A stretch of DNA of 8,534 nt, from positions 1-8,534 of the forward strand of contig NZ_JAKIUR010000080.1 of assembly GCF_021647475.1 (NCBI RefSeq), given 5' to 3'. Shown here in pieces: positions 1 through 5,912 of this stretch; within the stretch, counting starts at the first letter, position 1, and each line of letters begins with the position of its first letter. The notes beneath the pieces were generated by a model. That model was not told the origin of the DNA. It was given only the letters and a program-made list of their open reading frames with translations, and searched no databases. Source of the stretch: Lutibacter sp. Lineage in GTDB: Bacteria; Bacteroidota; Bacteroidia; Flavobacteriales; Flavobacteriaceae. A program made the translations under genes and the position numbers.

Positions 1-57
1 ATTGAGATTATATCTTTATTCTCAAATCGAAAAAAACCTAGTAAGAAAAAAATATAA
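1..57 (+). CDS. RelE/ParE-family toxin, C-terminal fragment (cut by window edge)
   Basis: Reading from base 1, eighteen codons run to a TAA at 55-57 and encode a tail ending NRKKPSKKKI. This tail is identical, in DNA and protein, to the last 18 codons of the complete toxin at 516-818. The SLFSNRKKP segment resembles the last beta strand and basic tail of Bacteroidota RelE/ParE-like toxins, ribosome-dependent mRNA interferases or gyrase inhibitors in type II toxin-antitoxin systems. The gene is cut only by the window boundary, so whether it is intact upstream is unknown. It is either a second toxin-antitoxin pair in tandem or a remnant left by duplication of the toxin 3' end with its downstream repeat. 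The fragment identity is secure through the duplicate; the state of the whole gene is not. Confidence 0.7.
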   Translation: MEIISLFSNRKKPSKKKI

Positions 58-127
58 AATTGTTGCATAACAATATATAACGTCAGTTCGAGCCTGCCTT
101 GCCGGCAGGTAGGTACTTGTATGAAGA
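1..127 (+). repeat. Exact 127-bp direct repeat of 762-888
   Basis: Bases 1-127 match 762-888 without a difference. The first mismatch is G128 against A889. The block covers the toxin 3' end, a small hairpin just after the stop (ATTGTT 59-64, GCAT loop, AACAAT 69-74), and the first part of the palindromic repeat. Beyond the mismatch the two copies stay alignable to about 220 and 1004, with an indel in a GA-rich tract. The copy may extend further left beyond the window. A spacing of 761 bp fits tandem duplication of one toxin-antitoxin unit plus repeat, but gene conversion would look the same. Confidence 0.9.
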
Positions 128-220
128 GCATCGGAATACAAGAGTATCAAGAACAGTTTTGAAGAAGCGAGAAGTAAGAATGAAACGTCTTTGCGAAGGA
201 GGTACGACTGTGGCAAACTC
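81..220 (+). repeat. Composite palindromic intergenic repeat, copy 1
   Basis: The element starts CGTCAGTTCGAG (81-92), followed by a GC-rich hairpin CCTGCC (93-98), loop TTGCC, GGCAGG (104-109). A second hairpin is CTTGTAT (116-122) with ATACAAG (136-142). A GA-rich stretch follows, then a third hairpin with stem TTTGC (190-194) and GCAAA (213-217). High local G+C and many palindromes contrast with the AT-rich genes around it. Minus-strand open frames across it are by-products of the repeat and are not called. It fills most of the gap between the toxin fragment and the antitoxin. Function is unknown; it could act as a transcription terminator, an mRNA-stability structure or a non-autonomous mobile element of REP/MITE type. 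Confidence 0.85.
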
Positions 221-263
221 ATGAATATACATCGCAGAACCTAATAAAAACATTACCCAAAAA

Positions 264-293
264 TTGATAATTAGAATAAAATTTGTAATTTTG
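264..293 (+). promoter_or_regulatory. Probable Bacteroidota-type promoter for the antitoxin-toxin pair
   Basis: TTG (264-266) is separated by exactly 19 bases from TAATTTTG (286-293). This matches the Bacteroidota/Flavobacterium housekeeping consensus of a -33 TTG and a -7 TAnnTTTG box. The -7 box ends five bases before the antitoxin ATG at 299, so transcription would start at or very near the start codon and give a leaderless or almost leaderless message. Antitoxins of this class usually repress their own promoter; no clear operator palindrome is visible here apart from general AT richness. Confidence 0.5.
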
Positions 294-298
294 ATTTT

Positions 299-532
299 AT
301 GGATATAAATCTTCAAAATAAAAAAATTGAATTGATACAATGGCTTTCTACGCTGAATGACCAAGCATTGATAGAGAAAATAATGGTGTTACGAAAAAAA
401 GAAAAAACTGATTGGTGGAATGAGATTTCAACTGCTGAGAAAAGTACTATAGAAAAGGGAATCCAAGACGCAAATAATGGAAAACTGACTTCTCACTCCA
501 ATGTCAAAAAAGTATATGAAAAGTGGTTATAA
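299..532 (+). CDS. Antitoxin of a type II toxin-antitoxin pair (RelB/ParD-like role)
   Basis: This 77-residue protein directly precedes and overlaps a RelE/ParE-like toxin, the classic antitoxin-first order. Residues 1-33 look like an amphipathic helical N-terminal part rich in Lys, Leu and Ile. Residues about 38-77 contain WWNEIS, then EKGIQDANNGKL and a C-terminal SHSNVKKVYEKWL, the pattern of small Bacteroidota antitoxins whose C-terminal helix wraps the toxin. The likely role is to neutralise the toxin and autoregulate the operon through dimer binding. The ATG at 299 lies five bases after a -7 promoter box, and no upstream in-frame start is plausible. I recognise the family by size, context and C-terminal pattern, not by a strong catalytic motif. 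The pair is unrelated to the polysaccharide genes and probably arrived or persisted as a selfish, stabilising module. Confidence 0.75.
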   Translation: MDINLQNKKIELIQWLSTLNDQALIEKIMVLRKKEKTDWWNEISTAEKSTIEKGIQDANNGKLTSHSNVKKVYEKWL

Positions 533-818
533 AATTCTATGGACTAACCATGCTATTTCTGAATTAAAAGAAACAATTGATTATTTAGAAAATAATTGGA
601 CAGAAAAGAAATTACGAAAATTTTCAGCAAAACTTGACCATACCATTGAATTAATCTCGAAAACGCCTGAGATGTTTCCTAATTCGCTTGAAAAAAAAGA
701 AATTCGAAAAGCAGTTATTGAAAAATATAATAATTTATATTATAGAATACATAAAAACTCCATTGAGATTATATCTTTATTCTCAAATCGAAAAAAACCT
801 AGTAAGAAAAAAATATAA
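516..818 (+). CDS. Type II toxin, RelE/ParE superfamily
   Basis: From ATG 516 this encodes 100 residues, the usual size for the RelE/ParE (plasmid stabilisation) fold. It opens with YKILWTNHAISELKETIDYLE, typical of the first strand and helix. A helical middle (WTEKKLRKFSAKLDHTIELI) follows, then PEMFPNS, the strand segment IRKAVIEKYNNLYYRI, and a final IEIISLFSNRKKP. The YYRI and basic C-terminal residues sit where this superfamily contacts RNA or its target. Members either cut mRNA on the ribosome or poison gyrase; the sequence alone does not decide which. An in-frame ATG at 501 would add MSKKY, but 516 is preferred because an A-rich stretch precedes it and homologues as I remember them begin close to GYK. 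Either start overlaps the antitoxin end (17 or 32 bases), which implies translational coupling. The last 57 bases are duplicated at the window start. Confidence 0.85.
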   Translation: MKSGYKILWTNHAISELKETIDYLENNWTEKKLRKFSAKLDHTIELISKTPEMFPNSLEKKEIRKAVIEKYNNLYYRIHKNSIEIISLFSNRKKPSKKKI

Positions 819-841
819 AATTGTTGCATAACAATATATAA

Positions 842-1004
842 CGTCAGTTCGAGCCTGCCTTGCCGGCAGGTAGGTACTTGTATGAAGAACATCGGAATAC
901 AAGTGTATCGAGAATAGTTTTGAAGAAGCGAGAAGTGAGAAGTTGAGAAGTTGAGAAGCGAGAATGAAACGTCATTGCGAAGGAGGTACGACTGTGGCAA
1001 TCTC
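842..1004 (+). repeat. Composite palindromic intergenic repeat, copy 2
   Basis: Same architecture as the element at 81-220: CGTCAGTTCGAG start, GC-rich hairpin CCTGCC (854-859)/GGCAGG (865-870), CTTGTAT/ATACAAG hairpin, TAGTTTTG (915-922), GA-rich tract, and a terminal hairpin ATTGC (974-978)/GCAAT (997-1001). Compared with copy 1 the GA tract is longer through extra TTGAGAAG-type units (about 922-964). The terminal stem differs from copy 1 by a paired change. It begins 23 bases after the toxin stop codon. Confidence 0.85.
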
Positions 1005-1013
1005 ATAAATAAA

Positions 1014-1146
1014 TAACTTCAGTTTTGAGCCTGCCTTGCCGGCAGGTAGGTACTTGTATGAAGAACATCGGAATACAAGTGTATCGAGAATAGTTTTGAA
1101 GAAGCGAGAAGCGAGAAGTTGAGAAGTTGAGAAGCGAGAAGAAGTT
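1014..1146 (+). repeat. Composite palindromic intergenic repeat, copy 3 (lacks terminal hairpin)
   Basis: This copy starts only ten bases after copy 2. It is nearly identical to copy 2 from GAGCCTGCC to the end of the GA-rich tract, with one visible substitution in about 110 bases. Its left end is TAACTTCAGTTTTGAG instead of TAACGTCAGTTCGAG, and the third hairpin (ATTGC/GCAAT) is missing. The GC hairpin is CCTGCC (1030-1035)/GGCAGG (1041-1046). The GA-rich tract spans about 1098-1146. A TAGTTTTG at 1091-1098 matches a -7 box pointing at fcl, but no TTG lies at the right distance upstream. The remaining 39 bases before fcl hold nothing else recognisable. Confidence 0.8.
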
Positions 1147-1185
1147 GTAATACGCTAGTAGAAAGGTATATAAATAAAAGTGATA

Positions 1186-2112
1186 ATGAAAAAAGATTCA
1201 AAAATATACATAGCAGGACATAACGGGATGGTAGGCTCTGCCATATTGCGAAAGTTAAAAAAGGAAGGATACACTAATTTTGTTTTACGAACTTCTAAAG
1301 AATTAGATTTAACCAATCAGCAAGACGCAGCACAATTTTTTAAAATGGAACAACCCGAATACGTGTTTTTGGCAGCTGCTAAGGTAGGAGGAATAGAAGC
1401 CAACAATACTTTTCGGGCAGATTTTTTGTACGAAAATTTAATGATACAGAACAATGTAATCCATTCCGCCTATATAAATAAAGTAAAGAAATTATTGTTT
1501 TTAGGCTCGTCATGTATTTATCCAAAATTAGCACCGCAACCTTTAAAAGAAGCCTATTTACTTACAGGTGAATTAGAATACACCAACGAACCTTATGCCA
1601 TTGCTAAAATTGCAGGAATTAAGCTTTGCGAAAATTATAACAAGCAATATGGTTGTAATTTTATATCAGTAATGCCAACCAATTTATACGGTCCAAATGA
1701 TAATTACGATTTAAAAAATTCCCACGTATTACCTGCTTTATTGCGTAAATTTTACGAAGCCAAACAAAATAATGATAAATTTGTGGAAGTTTGGGGAACA
1801 GGAACACCCAAACGTGAGTTTTTACATGTAGATGATTTAGCAGATGCCTGTTATTTTTTAATGGAAAACTATAATAAAAACGAGTTTGTAAATATTGGAA
1901 CAGGAAAAGATATTTCTATTAAAGAATTAGCAGAATTGATACAAAAAATAGTAGGCTTTAAAGGAACTATACAATGGAATACTAGCAAACCAGACGGTAC
2001 ACCAAGAAAAGTATTAGATGTTTCTAGGCTTTCTAAATTAGGGTGGGAATATAGCATTGAGTTAGAGGAAGGAATAAGGGATGTTTATAATAAAAATTTT
2101 GTATGTCCGTAA
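1186..2112 (+). CDS. fcl: GDP-L-fucose synthase (GDP-4-keto-6-deoxy-D-mannose 3,5-epimerase/4-reductase)
   Basis: A 308-residue extended short-chain dehydrogenase that turns GDP-4-keto-6-deoxymannose into GDP-L-fucose with NADPH in the cytoplasm. The Rossmann motif GHNGMVGSA is at residues 11-19 and AAAKVGGI at 63-70. The active site reads SSC at 108-110, Y137 and K141 in YAIAK, and H180, each one position after the E. coli Fcl residues S107/C109, Y136/K140 and H179. GTGTPKREFLHVDD (204-217) is the usual substrate-site block. The length is close to the 310-320 usual for the family. I chose ATG 1186 over an in-frame GTG six bases earlier because MKKDSKIYIAGH fits the family start. Its partner gmd is absent from the window and may lie upstream of the toxin-antitoxin island. 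The last codons and the TAA fall inside a repeat arm, so the C-terminal FVCP may come from the repeat. Function is very likely. Confidence 0.95.
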   Translation: MKKDSKIYIAGHNGMVGSAILRKLKKEGYTNFVLRTSKELDLTNQQDAAQFFKMEQPEYVFLAAAKVGGIEANNTFRADFLYENLMIQNNVIHSAYINKVKKLLFLGSSCIYPKLAPQPLKEAYLLTGELEYTNEPYAIAKIAGIKLCENYNKQYGCNFISVMPTNLYGPNDNYDLKNSHVLPALLRKFYEAKQNNDKFVEVWGTGTPKREFLHVDDLADACYFLMENYNKNEFVNIGTGKDISIKELAELIQKIVGFKGTIQWNTSKPDGTPRKVLDVSRLSKLGWEYSIELEEGIRDVYNKNFVCP

Positions 2113-2242
2113 TTAGTAATAATAAAGAACACCGTCATGCTGAACTCGTTTCAGCATCTCATTTTCGTCGGATAACCAGTGTTTTATTGAATACGACCCT
2201 GAAACAAGTTCAGGGTGACGGACGTTATGTAAGATTACGGAC
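2105..2242 (+). repeat. Cloverleaf-like palindromic element overlapping the fcl stop codon
   Basis: Nested inverted repeats can be read directly. The outer arms are GTCCGTAAT (2105-2113) and ATTACGGAC (2234-2242). Next inside are CGTCA (2133-2137) and TGACG (2216-2220). Within these sit two separate 8-bp hairpins: ATGCTGAA/TTCAGCAT (2137-2144, 2150-2157) and ACCCTGAA/TTCAGGGT (2196-2203, 2209-2216), each with a 5-base loop. The two hairpins are themselves roughly inverted copies of each other, so a cruciform or a three-way junction is possible. This accounts for nearly the whole 158-base gap between fcl and the next gene. Elements of the type GTCATGCTGAAC...GTTCAGGGTGACG are frequent in flavobacterial intergenic DNA. 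It may attenuate or terminate transcription after fcl; no U-rich tail follows, so that is uncertain. Confidence 0.8.
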
Positions 2243-2270
2243 AATCAGTAAAAGTTTTAATACAAAGTAA

Positions 2271-3038
2271 ATGCTACTATCCATAATTACCATAAATTAT
2301 AACAATGCCATTGGTTTAAAAAAAACGATGCAAAGTGTTGTAAATCAAACTTGGAGTAATTTTGAATATATTGTTATTGATGGTAATTCTTCAGATAATA
2401 GCGTAGCAATTATTAAAGCGTTTAATTTTACAAATTTAAAATGGATAAGTGAGCAAGATACAGGCATTTACAATGCGATGAATAAGGGAATTAAAATGGC
2501 TAAGAGTGAATATTTGTTATTTTTAAATAGTGGAGATGTTTTAAATGGAGTAACAGCTTTAAATGATTTTATTCAGCATCCAAACCTTATAGGTGACATT
2601 ATATATGGTGATTATAAGTTTGATAAAGGAGAAAAAATATATCCAGATGTTTTAACTCCTTTATTTTTTATAAAATCATCATTACCACACCAAAGTACTT
2701 TTTTTAAACGTTCTGTATTTGATAGTATAGGTTTATATGATGAATCTTATAAAATAGCTGCTGATAGAGCCTTTTACATCAAATGTTTTTTAAGTGATAA
2801 ATTTAAATTTACCCACATAAAATATCCTTTAACTATATATGATTTAACTGGATTAAGTAATTCTAAAGATTTTAATTTCACAAAAAAGAAAGAAGATGAA
2901 GCCATTTTCAAAAAGTATTATGGATTGTTTTATAATGATTATATGAAATATCTACAATTGGAAAAAGAGCTTTCTATAATAAAAGGTTTAACTTTTAAAG
3001 GAATGATAAAAAGAATTAAAAAGAGGTTAAAAATATAA
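2271..3038 (+). CDS. Family 2 glycosyltransferase, WcaE-like
   Basis: A 255-residue GT-A fold glycosyltransferase that would transfer a sugar from a nucleotide donor to a lipid-linked glycan at the inner face of the membrane. The N-terminus LLSIITINYNN (2-12) is the first Rossmann-like strand. VIDGNSSDNS (35-44) is the nucleotide-binding loop, and SEQDTGIYNAMNKGI (60-74) plus LFLNSGD (83-89) hold the metal-binding region, with NSGD in place of a plain DXD. LPHQSTFFKRSVFD (138-151) and AADRAF (163-168) are the acceptor-side blocks. This set resembles E. coli WcaE of colanic acid synthesis, as I recall that sequence. A basic C-terminal tail (KGMIKRIKKRLKI) could sit on the membrane. Its stop codon overlaps the next gene by one base (TAATG), so translation is probably coupled. 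The donor is unknown; GDP-fucose is plausible because of fcl, but this is inference. Confidence 0.88.
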   Translation: MLLSIITINYNNAIGLKKTMQSVVNQTWSNFEYIVIDGNSSDNSVAIIKAFNFTNLKWISEQDTGIYNAMNKGIKMAKSEYLLFLNSGDVLNGVTALNDFIQHPNLIGDIIYGDYKFDKGEKIYPDVLTPLFFIKSSLPHQSTFFKRSVFDSIGLYDESYKIAADRAFYIKCFLSDKFKFTHIKYPLTIYDLTGLSNSKDFNFTKKKEDEAIFKKYYGLFYNDYMKYLQLEKELSIIKGLTFKGMIKRIKKRLKI

Positions 3039-3934
3039 TGAATGAACAAATGCCCCTAGTAAGTGTTATTATTCCTACCTATAATAGACCCGCGTATTTA
3101 AAACAAACGTTGGAAAGTATAGTGAATCAAACCTACACTAATATTGAAATTATAGTTGTAGATGATGGATCACCAAATGAAGATGCATTAGATGTATGTA
3201 AAAATTTTGAAACAGTTACTTATCTTAAAATTAAAAATAGCGGAGGGCCGTCTAAACCCAGAAATATTGGAATTAAAAAAGCTAAAGGTAAATACATAGC
3301 TTTTTTAGATGATGATGATTTATATGTTTCAAATAAAATTGAGCAACAAGTTACAGCATTAGAGAAAAATAAAACTTTTGGGATTGCTCATGGGTATTGT
3401 CAAGTTATTAATGAAATTGGAAAATTAAAAAATGAAATTATTGGAAAACCTGGCACACCAGATGTAAAACATGGAGATGTGTCTTTACGAATGATAGGAA
3501 ATTGGACATTAATGACTTCTTCAGTGTTAATTAGGAAAGCTATTATTGATAAAATTGGTTTTTTTAATGAAGAAATGCCTCCAGCAGGTGAAGATGTCGA
3601 GTTTTGGGTAAGGTGTTCATTTCATACAAAATTTTATTATATAGATAGCCCTTTAGTATTATACAGAGAACATAATTTTAATATTTCAAAACAAAAAAAA
3701 GCTTATATAAATTTACCTTTACATTTAAAAGAAGTTTTAAATGTAAATTTGAAAAAAAAAATAATTACTAAAGTTACATATGCATCTTTAAAAAATAATG
3801 TTTCTAAGATGCAAATAAAAATGATTCGGCAAAATACATTTAAAACCATCCGTAATTTATTTAAATTGCAGCCATTATGGTTTCTAAATTATGGAAATAT
3901 AAAATTATTAGCATATAAAATAGTAGTTAAATAA
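3038..3934 (+). CDS. Family 2 glycosyltransferase
   Basis: A 298-residue GT-A glycosyltransferase. LVSVIIPTYNRPAYLKQTLES (7-27) and EIIVVDDGSPNED (37-49) form the nucleotide-sugar binding half. KNSGGPSKPRNIGIKKAKGKYIAFLDDDD (66-94) carries the conserved N-x-G helix and the DDDD metal site. SSVLIRKAIIDKIGFFNEEMPPAGEDVEFWVR (161-192) holds the GED motif with the likely catalytic base and the following W, and LVLYREH (206-212) is the usual late block. The C-terminal third is basic and lacks clear membrane spans. The start at 3038 overlaps the previous stop; a second ATG 12 bases later (MPLVS) is possible and would not change the domain. Neighbours suggest one step in assembling the surface glycan repeat unit. 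Donor and linkage cannot be read from the sequence. Confidence 0.9.
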   Translation: MNEQMPLVSVIIPTYNRPAYLKQTLESIVNQTYTNIEIIVVDDGSPNEDALDVCKNFETVTYLKIKNSGGPSKPRNIGIKKAKGKYIAFLDDDDLYVSNKIEQQVTALEKNKTFGIAHGYCQVINEIGKLKNEIIGKPGTPDVKHGDVSLRMIGNWTLMTSSVLIRKAIIDKIGFFNEEMPPAGEDVEFWVRCSFHTKFYYIDSPLVLYREHNFNISKQKKAYINLPLHLKEVLNVNLKKKIITKVTYASLKNNVSKMQIKMIRQNTFKTIRNLFKLQPLWFLNYGNIKLLAYKIVVK

Positions 3935-3935
3935 G

Positions 3936-4856
3936 ATGACAAATATATTAGTAACAGGAGGAGCTGGAAATATTGGAAGTTCTTTGGTAAAAAGACTTTC
4001 AAAAAATAGAGAAAACACAATTATTGTAGTTGATAATTTATTGACAGGAAATACATCTAAATTACCAACAAAAGAAAATATAATCTTTATTAAAGGAAAT
4101 GTAAATAATTATAATGATATTTCAGCAGTATTTCATACCTTTCATTTTCAATATGTATTTCATTTTGCAGCGGTAGTAGGCGTTCAAAGAACGCTAAACA
4201 ATCCTTTATGGGTTTTAGAAGATATTAAAGGTTTTGAAAATATATTAAACCTTTCAAAAAACACAAACGTAAAAAAAGTTTATTATTCGTCCTCCTCAGA
4301 AGTATATGGAGAGCCTTTTGAAATTCCTCAAAATGAACACACCACTCCTTTAAATTCAAAATTACCTTATGCTATTGTAAAAAATGTTGGGGAAGCTTAT
4401 TTAAAATCGTATCAGCAAGAATTTGGATTGGACTATACCATATTCCGGTTTTTTAATACTTATGGACCTAACCAGAGTGAAGATTTTGTAATTCCAAAAT
4501 TTATTAGTTTAGCCTTAAAAAATAAAAATATTACCATTTATGGTGATGGACATCAAACAAGAACATTTTGTTATATTGATGATAATATTGATACCATTAT
4601 AAAAATACATGAAAATAATTTAGTAACTAATGATGTAATCAATATTGGTAATAATGTTGAATATAATATTGTTGAGTTAGCAAAGTTAATTATTAAATTA
4701 ACAAATAGTTCTTCAAAAATAATTCATTTGCCAGCGTTGAAAGAAGGAGATATGAACCGTAGATGTCCTGATATTGCTAAAATGAAATTAATTTTAGATA
4801 AAGATTTAATAGGAATTGTCAAGGGAATTAATAAATATATAAATTCTATAAGGTAA
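3936..4856 (+). CDS. NAD-dependent nucleotide-sugar epimerase/dehydratase (extended SDR; UDP-sugar type)
   Basis: A 306-residue extended short-chain dehydrogenase acting on a nucleotide sugar in the cytoplasm. ILVTGGAGNIGSS (4-16) is the NAD-binding glycine motif, with N where most relatives have F or Y. VDNLLTGN (32-39) suits NAD ribose binding, and HFAAVVGVQRTLNNP (76-90) follows. SSSSEVYGEP (118-127), Y145 and K149 (YAIVK) give the Ser-Tyr-Lys triad. RFFNTYGPNQ (171-180) and GDGHQTRTFCYIDD (203-216) form the sugar-binding half, and EGDMNRRCPDIAKMK (270-284) is the late block seen in GalE-like 4-epimerases and UDP-glucuronate decarboxylases. Which of these it is cannot be settled by eye: UDP-glucose/GlcNAc 4-epimerase, UDP-glucuronate 4-epimerase and UDP-xylose synthase all remain possible. 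It starts one base after the preceding stop and is one base from the next gene, inside a run of glycosyltransferases it presumably supplies. Confidence 0.88.
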   Translation: MTNILVTGGAGNIGSSLVKRLSKNRENTIIVVDNLLTGNTSKLPTKENIIFIKGNVNNYNDISAVFHTFHFQYVFHFAAVVGVQRTLNNPLWVLEDIKGFENILNLSKNTNVKKVYYSSSSEVYGEPFEIPQNEHTTPLNSKLPYAIVKNVGEAYLKSYQQEFGLDYTIFRFFNTYGPNQSEDFVIPKFISLALKNKNITIYGDGHQTRTFCYIDDNIDTIIKIHENNLVTNDVINIGNNVEYNIVELAKLIIKLTNSSSKIIHLPALKEGDMNRRCPDIAKMKLILDKDLIGIVKGINKYINSIR

Positions 4857-4857
4857 A

Positions 4858-5886
4858 ATGCGAATAGGTCAAAATCCTGAGAAGGAGAATAAAGATATAA
4901 AAATAGAAAATTATCACAGAATTATAGTTCCAGTTTATATTCCAAATTTTGAAGGATACTTTTCTAATTCATTAGATATTTTTAAACTGTGCATAGAATC
5001 GTTATTATTAACAGTTCATGCTAAAACTAGAATAACCATTTATAATAATAATTCCCATAAATTGGTAAAAGAGTATATAGATTTAAAATATTCAGAGTCT
5101 AAATTTATTGATCAGGTTTTTCATTCTAAAGAAAATTTAGGAAAAATTAATGCAATATTAGCGGCATCAAAAGGTAATTTAGAACCATTAATTACAATTA
5201 CTGATGCAGATGTTCTTTTTAAAAATGGCTGGCAAAAAGCTGTTGAAAAGGTTATTGTAAATTTTCCTGAAGCAGGGATGGTTAGTCCTGTTCCATCAAG
5301 CAAAGTATATAAAATGTTTACAAGTAATAATTGGTACTATGGTTTTTTTAAAGGTAACCTATTATTTCAAAATGTTATAGATGCAGAGGCTATGCATAAA
5401 TTTGATCTTAGTTTAGGGAATGATAAATTAATGTATAAACCTATTCATTTAAAAAAATATTTAGTTATAAGGAATAAAAAAAATAAACAAGAGGCAGTAA
5501 TGGGTTGTGGTCATTTTGTTGCCACACTAAAAAGAGAAGTTTTTGATTATGGAAGCAATAAACCAGCTTTTGTTAAAATAGTAGGTGGTGTTGAAAGGAT
5601 ATTTATTGATACTCCAAATGAAAAATTAGGTTTGTTACGTTTAGCTACTAAAGAAAATTATGCATATCATATGGGAAATAAAATTGAAAATTGGATGTAT
5701 GAGGAGTTTAGTAAATTAAAAACACACACTATTGATAATAGTTATAAAGCAACAGATTTTAAATTTAAACCAGTTTCAAAAATAGGGATGCTTATAGGTA
5801 AGTTACTGTTAAAAATAATTTCAAGAAGTAGTTTATTGGAAATAAAACTGTTAAATTATCTTGGATTAGATAATAAAGAGTATTAG
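4858..5886 (+). CDS. Divergent GT-A (family 2-like) glycosyltransferase
   Basis: A 342-residue protein that I recognise as a GT-A glycosyltransferase but cannot place in a subfamily. RIIVPVYIPN (21-30) stands where GT2 enzymes have their first strand. ITIYNNNSHKLVKEYI (59-74) replaces the usual VDDGS loop, NLGKINAILAASKG (93-106) corresponds to the N-x-G helix, and LITITDADVLFKNGW (111-125) holds a clear D-A-D metal site. AGMVSPVPSS (139-148) and a conserved-looking MGCGHFVATLKREVFD (215-230) suggest an acceptor or active-site region, and YHMGN (270-274) resembles the late His block of other GTs. The first 18 residues are charged and lie before the fold. A C-terminal hydrophobic stretch (IGMLIGKLLLKII, about 309-321) may be an amphipathic membrane anchor. 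It starts one base after the epimerase stop, in the same transcription unit. Donor unknown. Confidence 0.75.
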   Translation: MRIGQNPEKENKDIKIENYHRIIVPVYIPNFEGYFSNSLDIFKLCIESLLLTVHAKTRITIYNNNSHKLVKEYIDLKYSESKFIDQVFHSKENLGKINAILAASKGNLEPLITITDADVLFKNGWQKAVEKVIVNFPEAGMVSPVPSSKVYKMFTSNNWYYGFFKGNLLFQNVIDAEAMHKFDLSLGNDKLMYKPIHLKKYLVIRNKKNKQEAVMGCGHFVATLKREVFDYGSNKPAFVKIVGGVERIFIDTPNEKLGLLRLATKENYAYHMGNKIENWMYEEFSKLKTHTIDNSYKATDFKFKPVSKIGMLIGKLLLKIISRSSLLEIKLLNYLGLDNKEY

Positions 5887-5912
5887 TTTTTAAAATTAAT
5901 TTCAAACATCAG

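Noticed and set aside
22..364. Minus-strand open frames of 66 and 93 codons across repeat copy 1.
   Set aside because: They translate the palindromic repeat (stretches such as TYLPARQAR and LPAGKAG appear wherever the element occurs) and one overlaps the antitoxin. They have no domain and no ordinary codon pattern.
1..1146. Integron-like cassette array with attC sites (toxin-antitoxin units separated by palindromic repeats).
   Set aside because: The repeats fold, and the ATTGTTGCATAACAAT hairpin at 59-74 recalls attC ends, but I cannot find paired RYYYAAC/GTTRRRY core sites in the right arrangement, and no integrase is in the window.
81..1146. CRISPR array.
   Set aside because: Only three long, diverging copies with unequal spacing; there are no 20-40 base regular repeats and spacers, and no cas genes.
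740..1201. Minus-strand open frames of 88 and 60 codons across repeat copies 2 and 3.
   Set aside because: They are the same repeat-derived peptides as at 22-222 (both start M-x-LPQSYLLR). They recur because the DNA repeats, not because a protein is conserved.
1869..2057. Minus-strand frame of 62 codons inside fcl.
   Set aside because: It is antisense to a well-conserved enzyme region and has no recognisable content.
5121..5303. Minus-strand frame of 60 codons inside the divergent glycosyltransferase.
   Set aside because: It is a shadow of the DAD-containing coding region with no start context or family resemblance.
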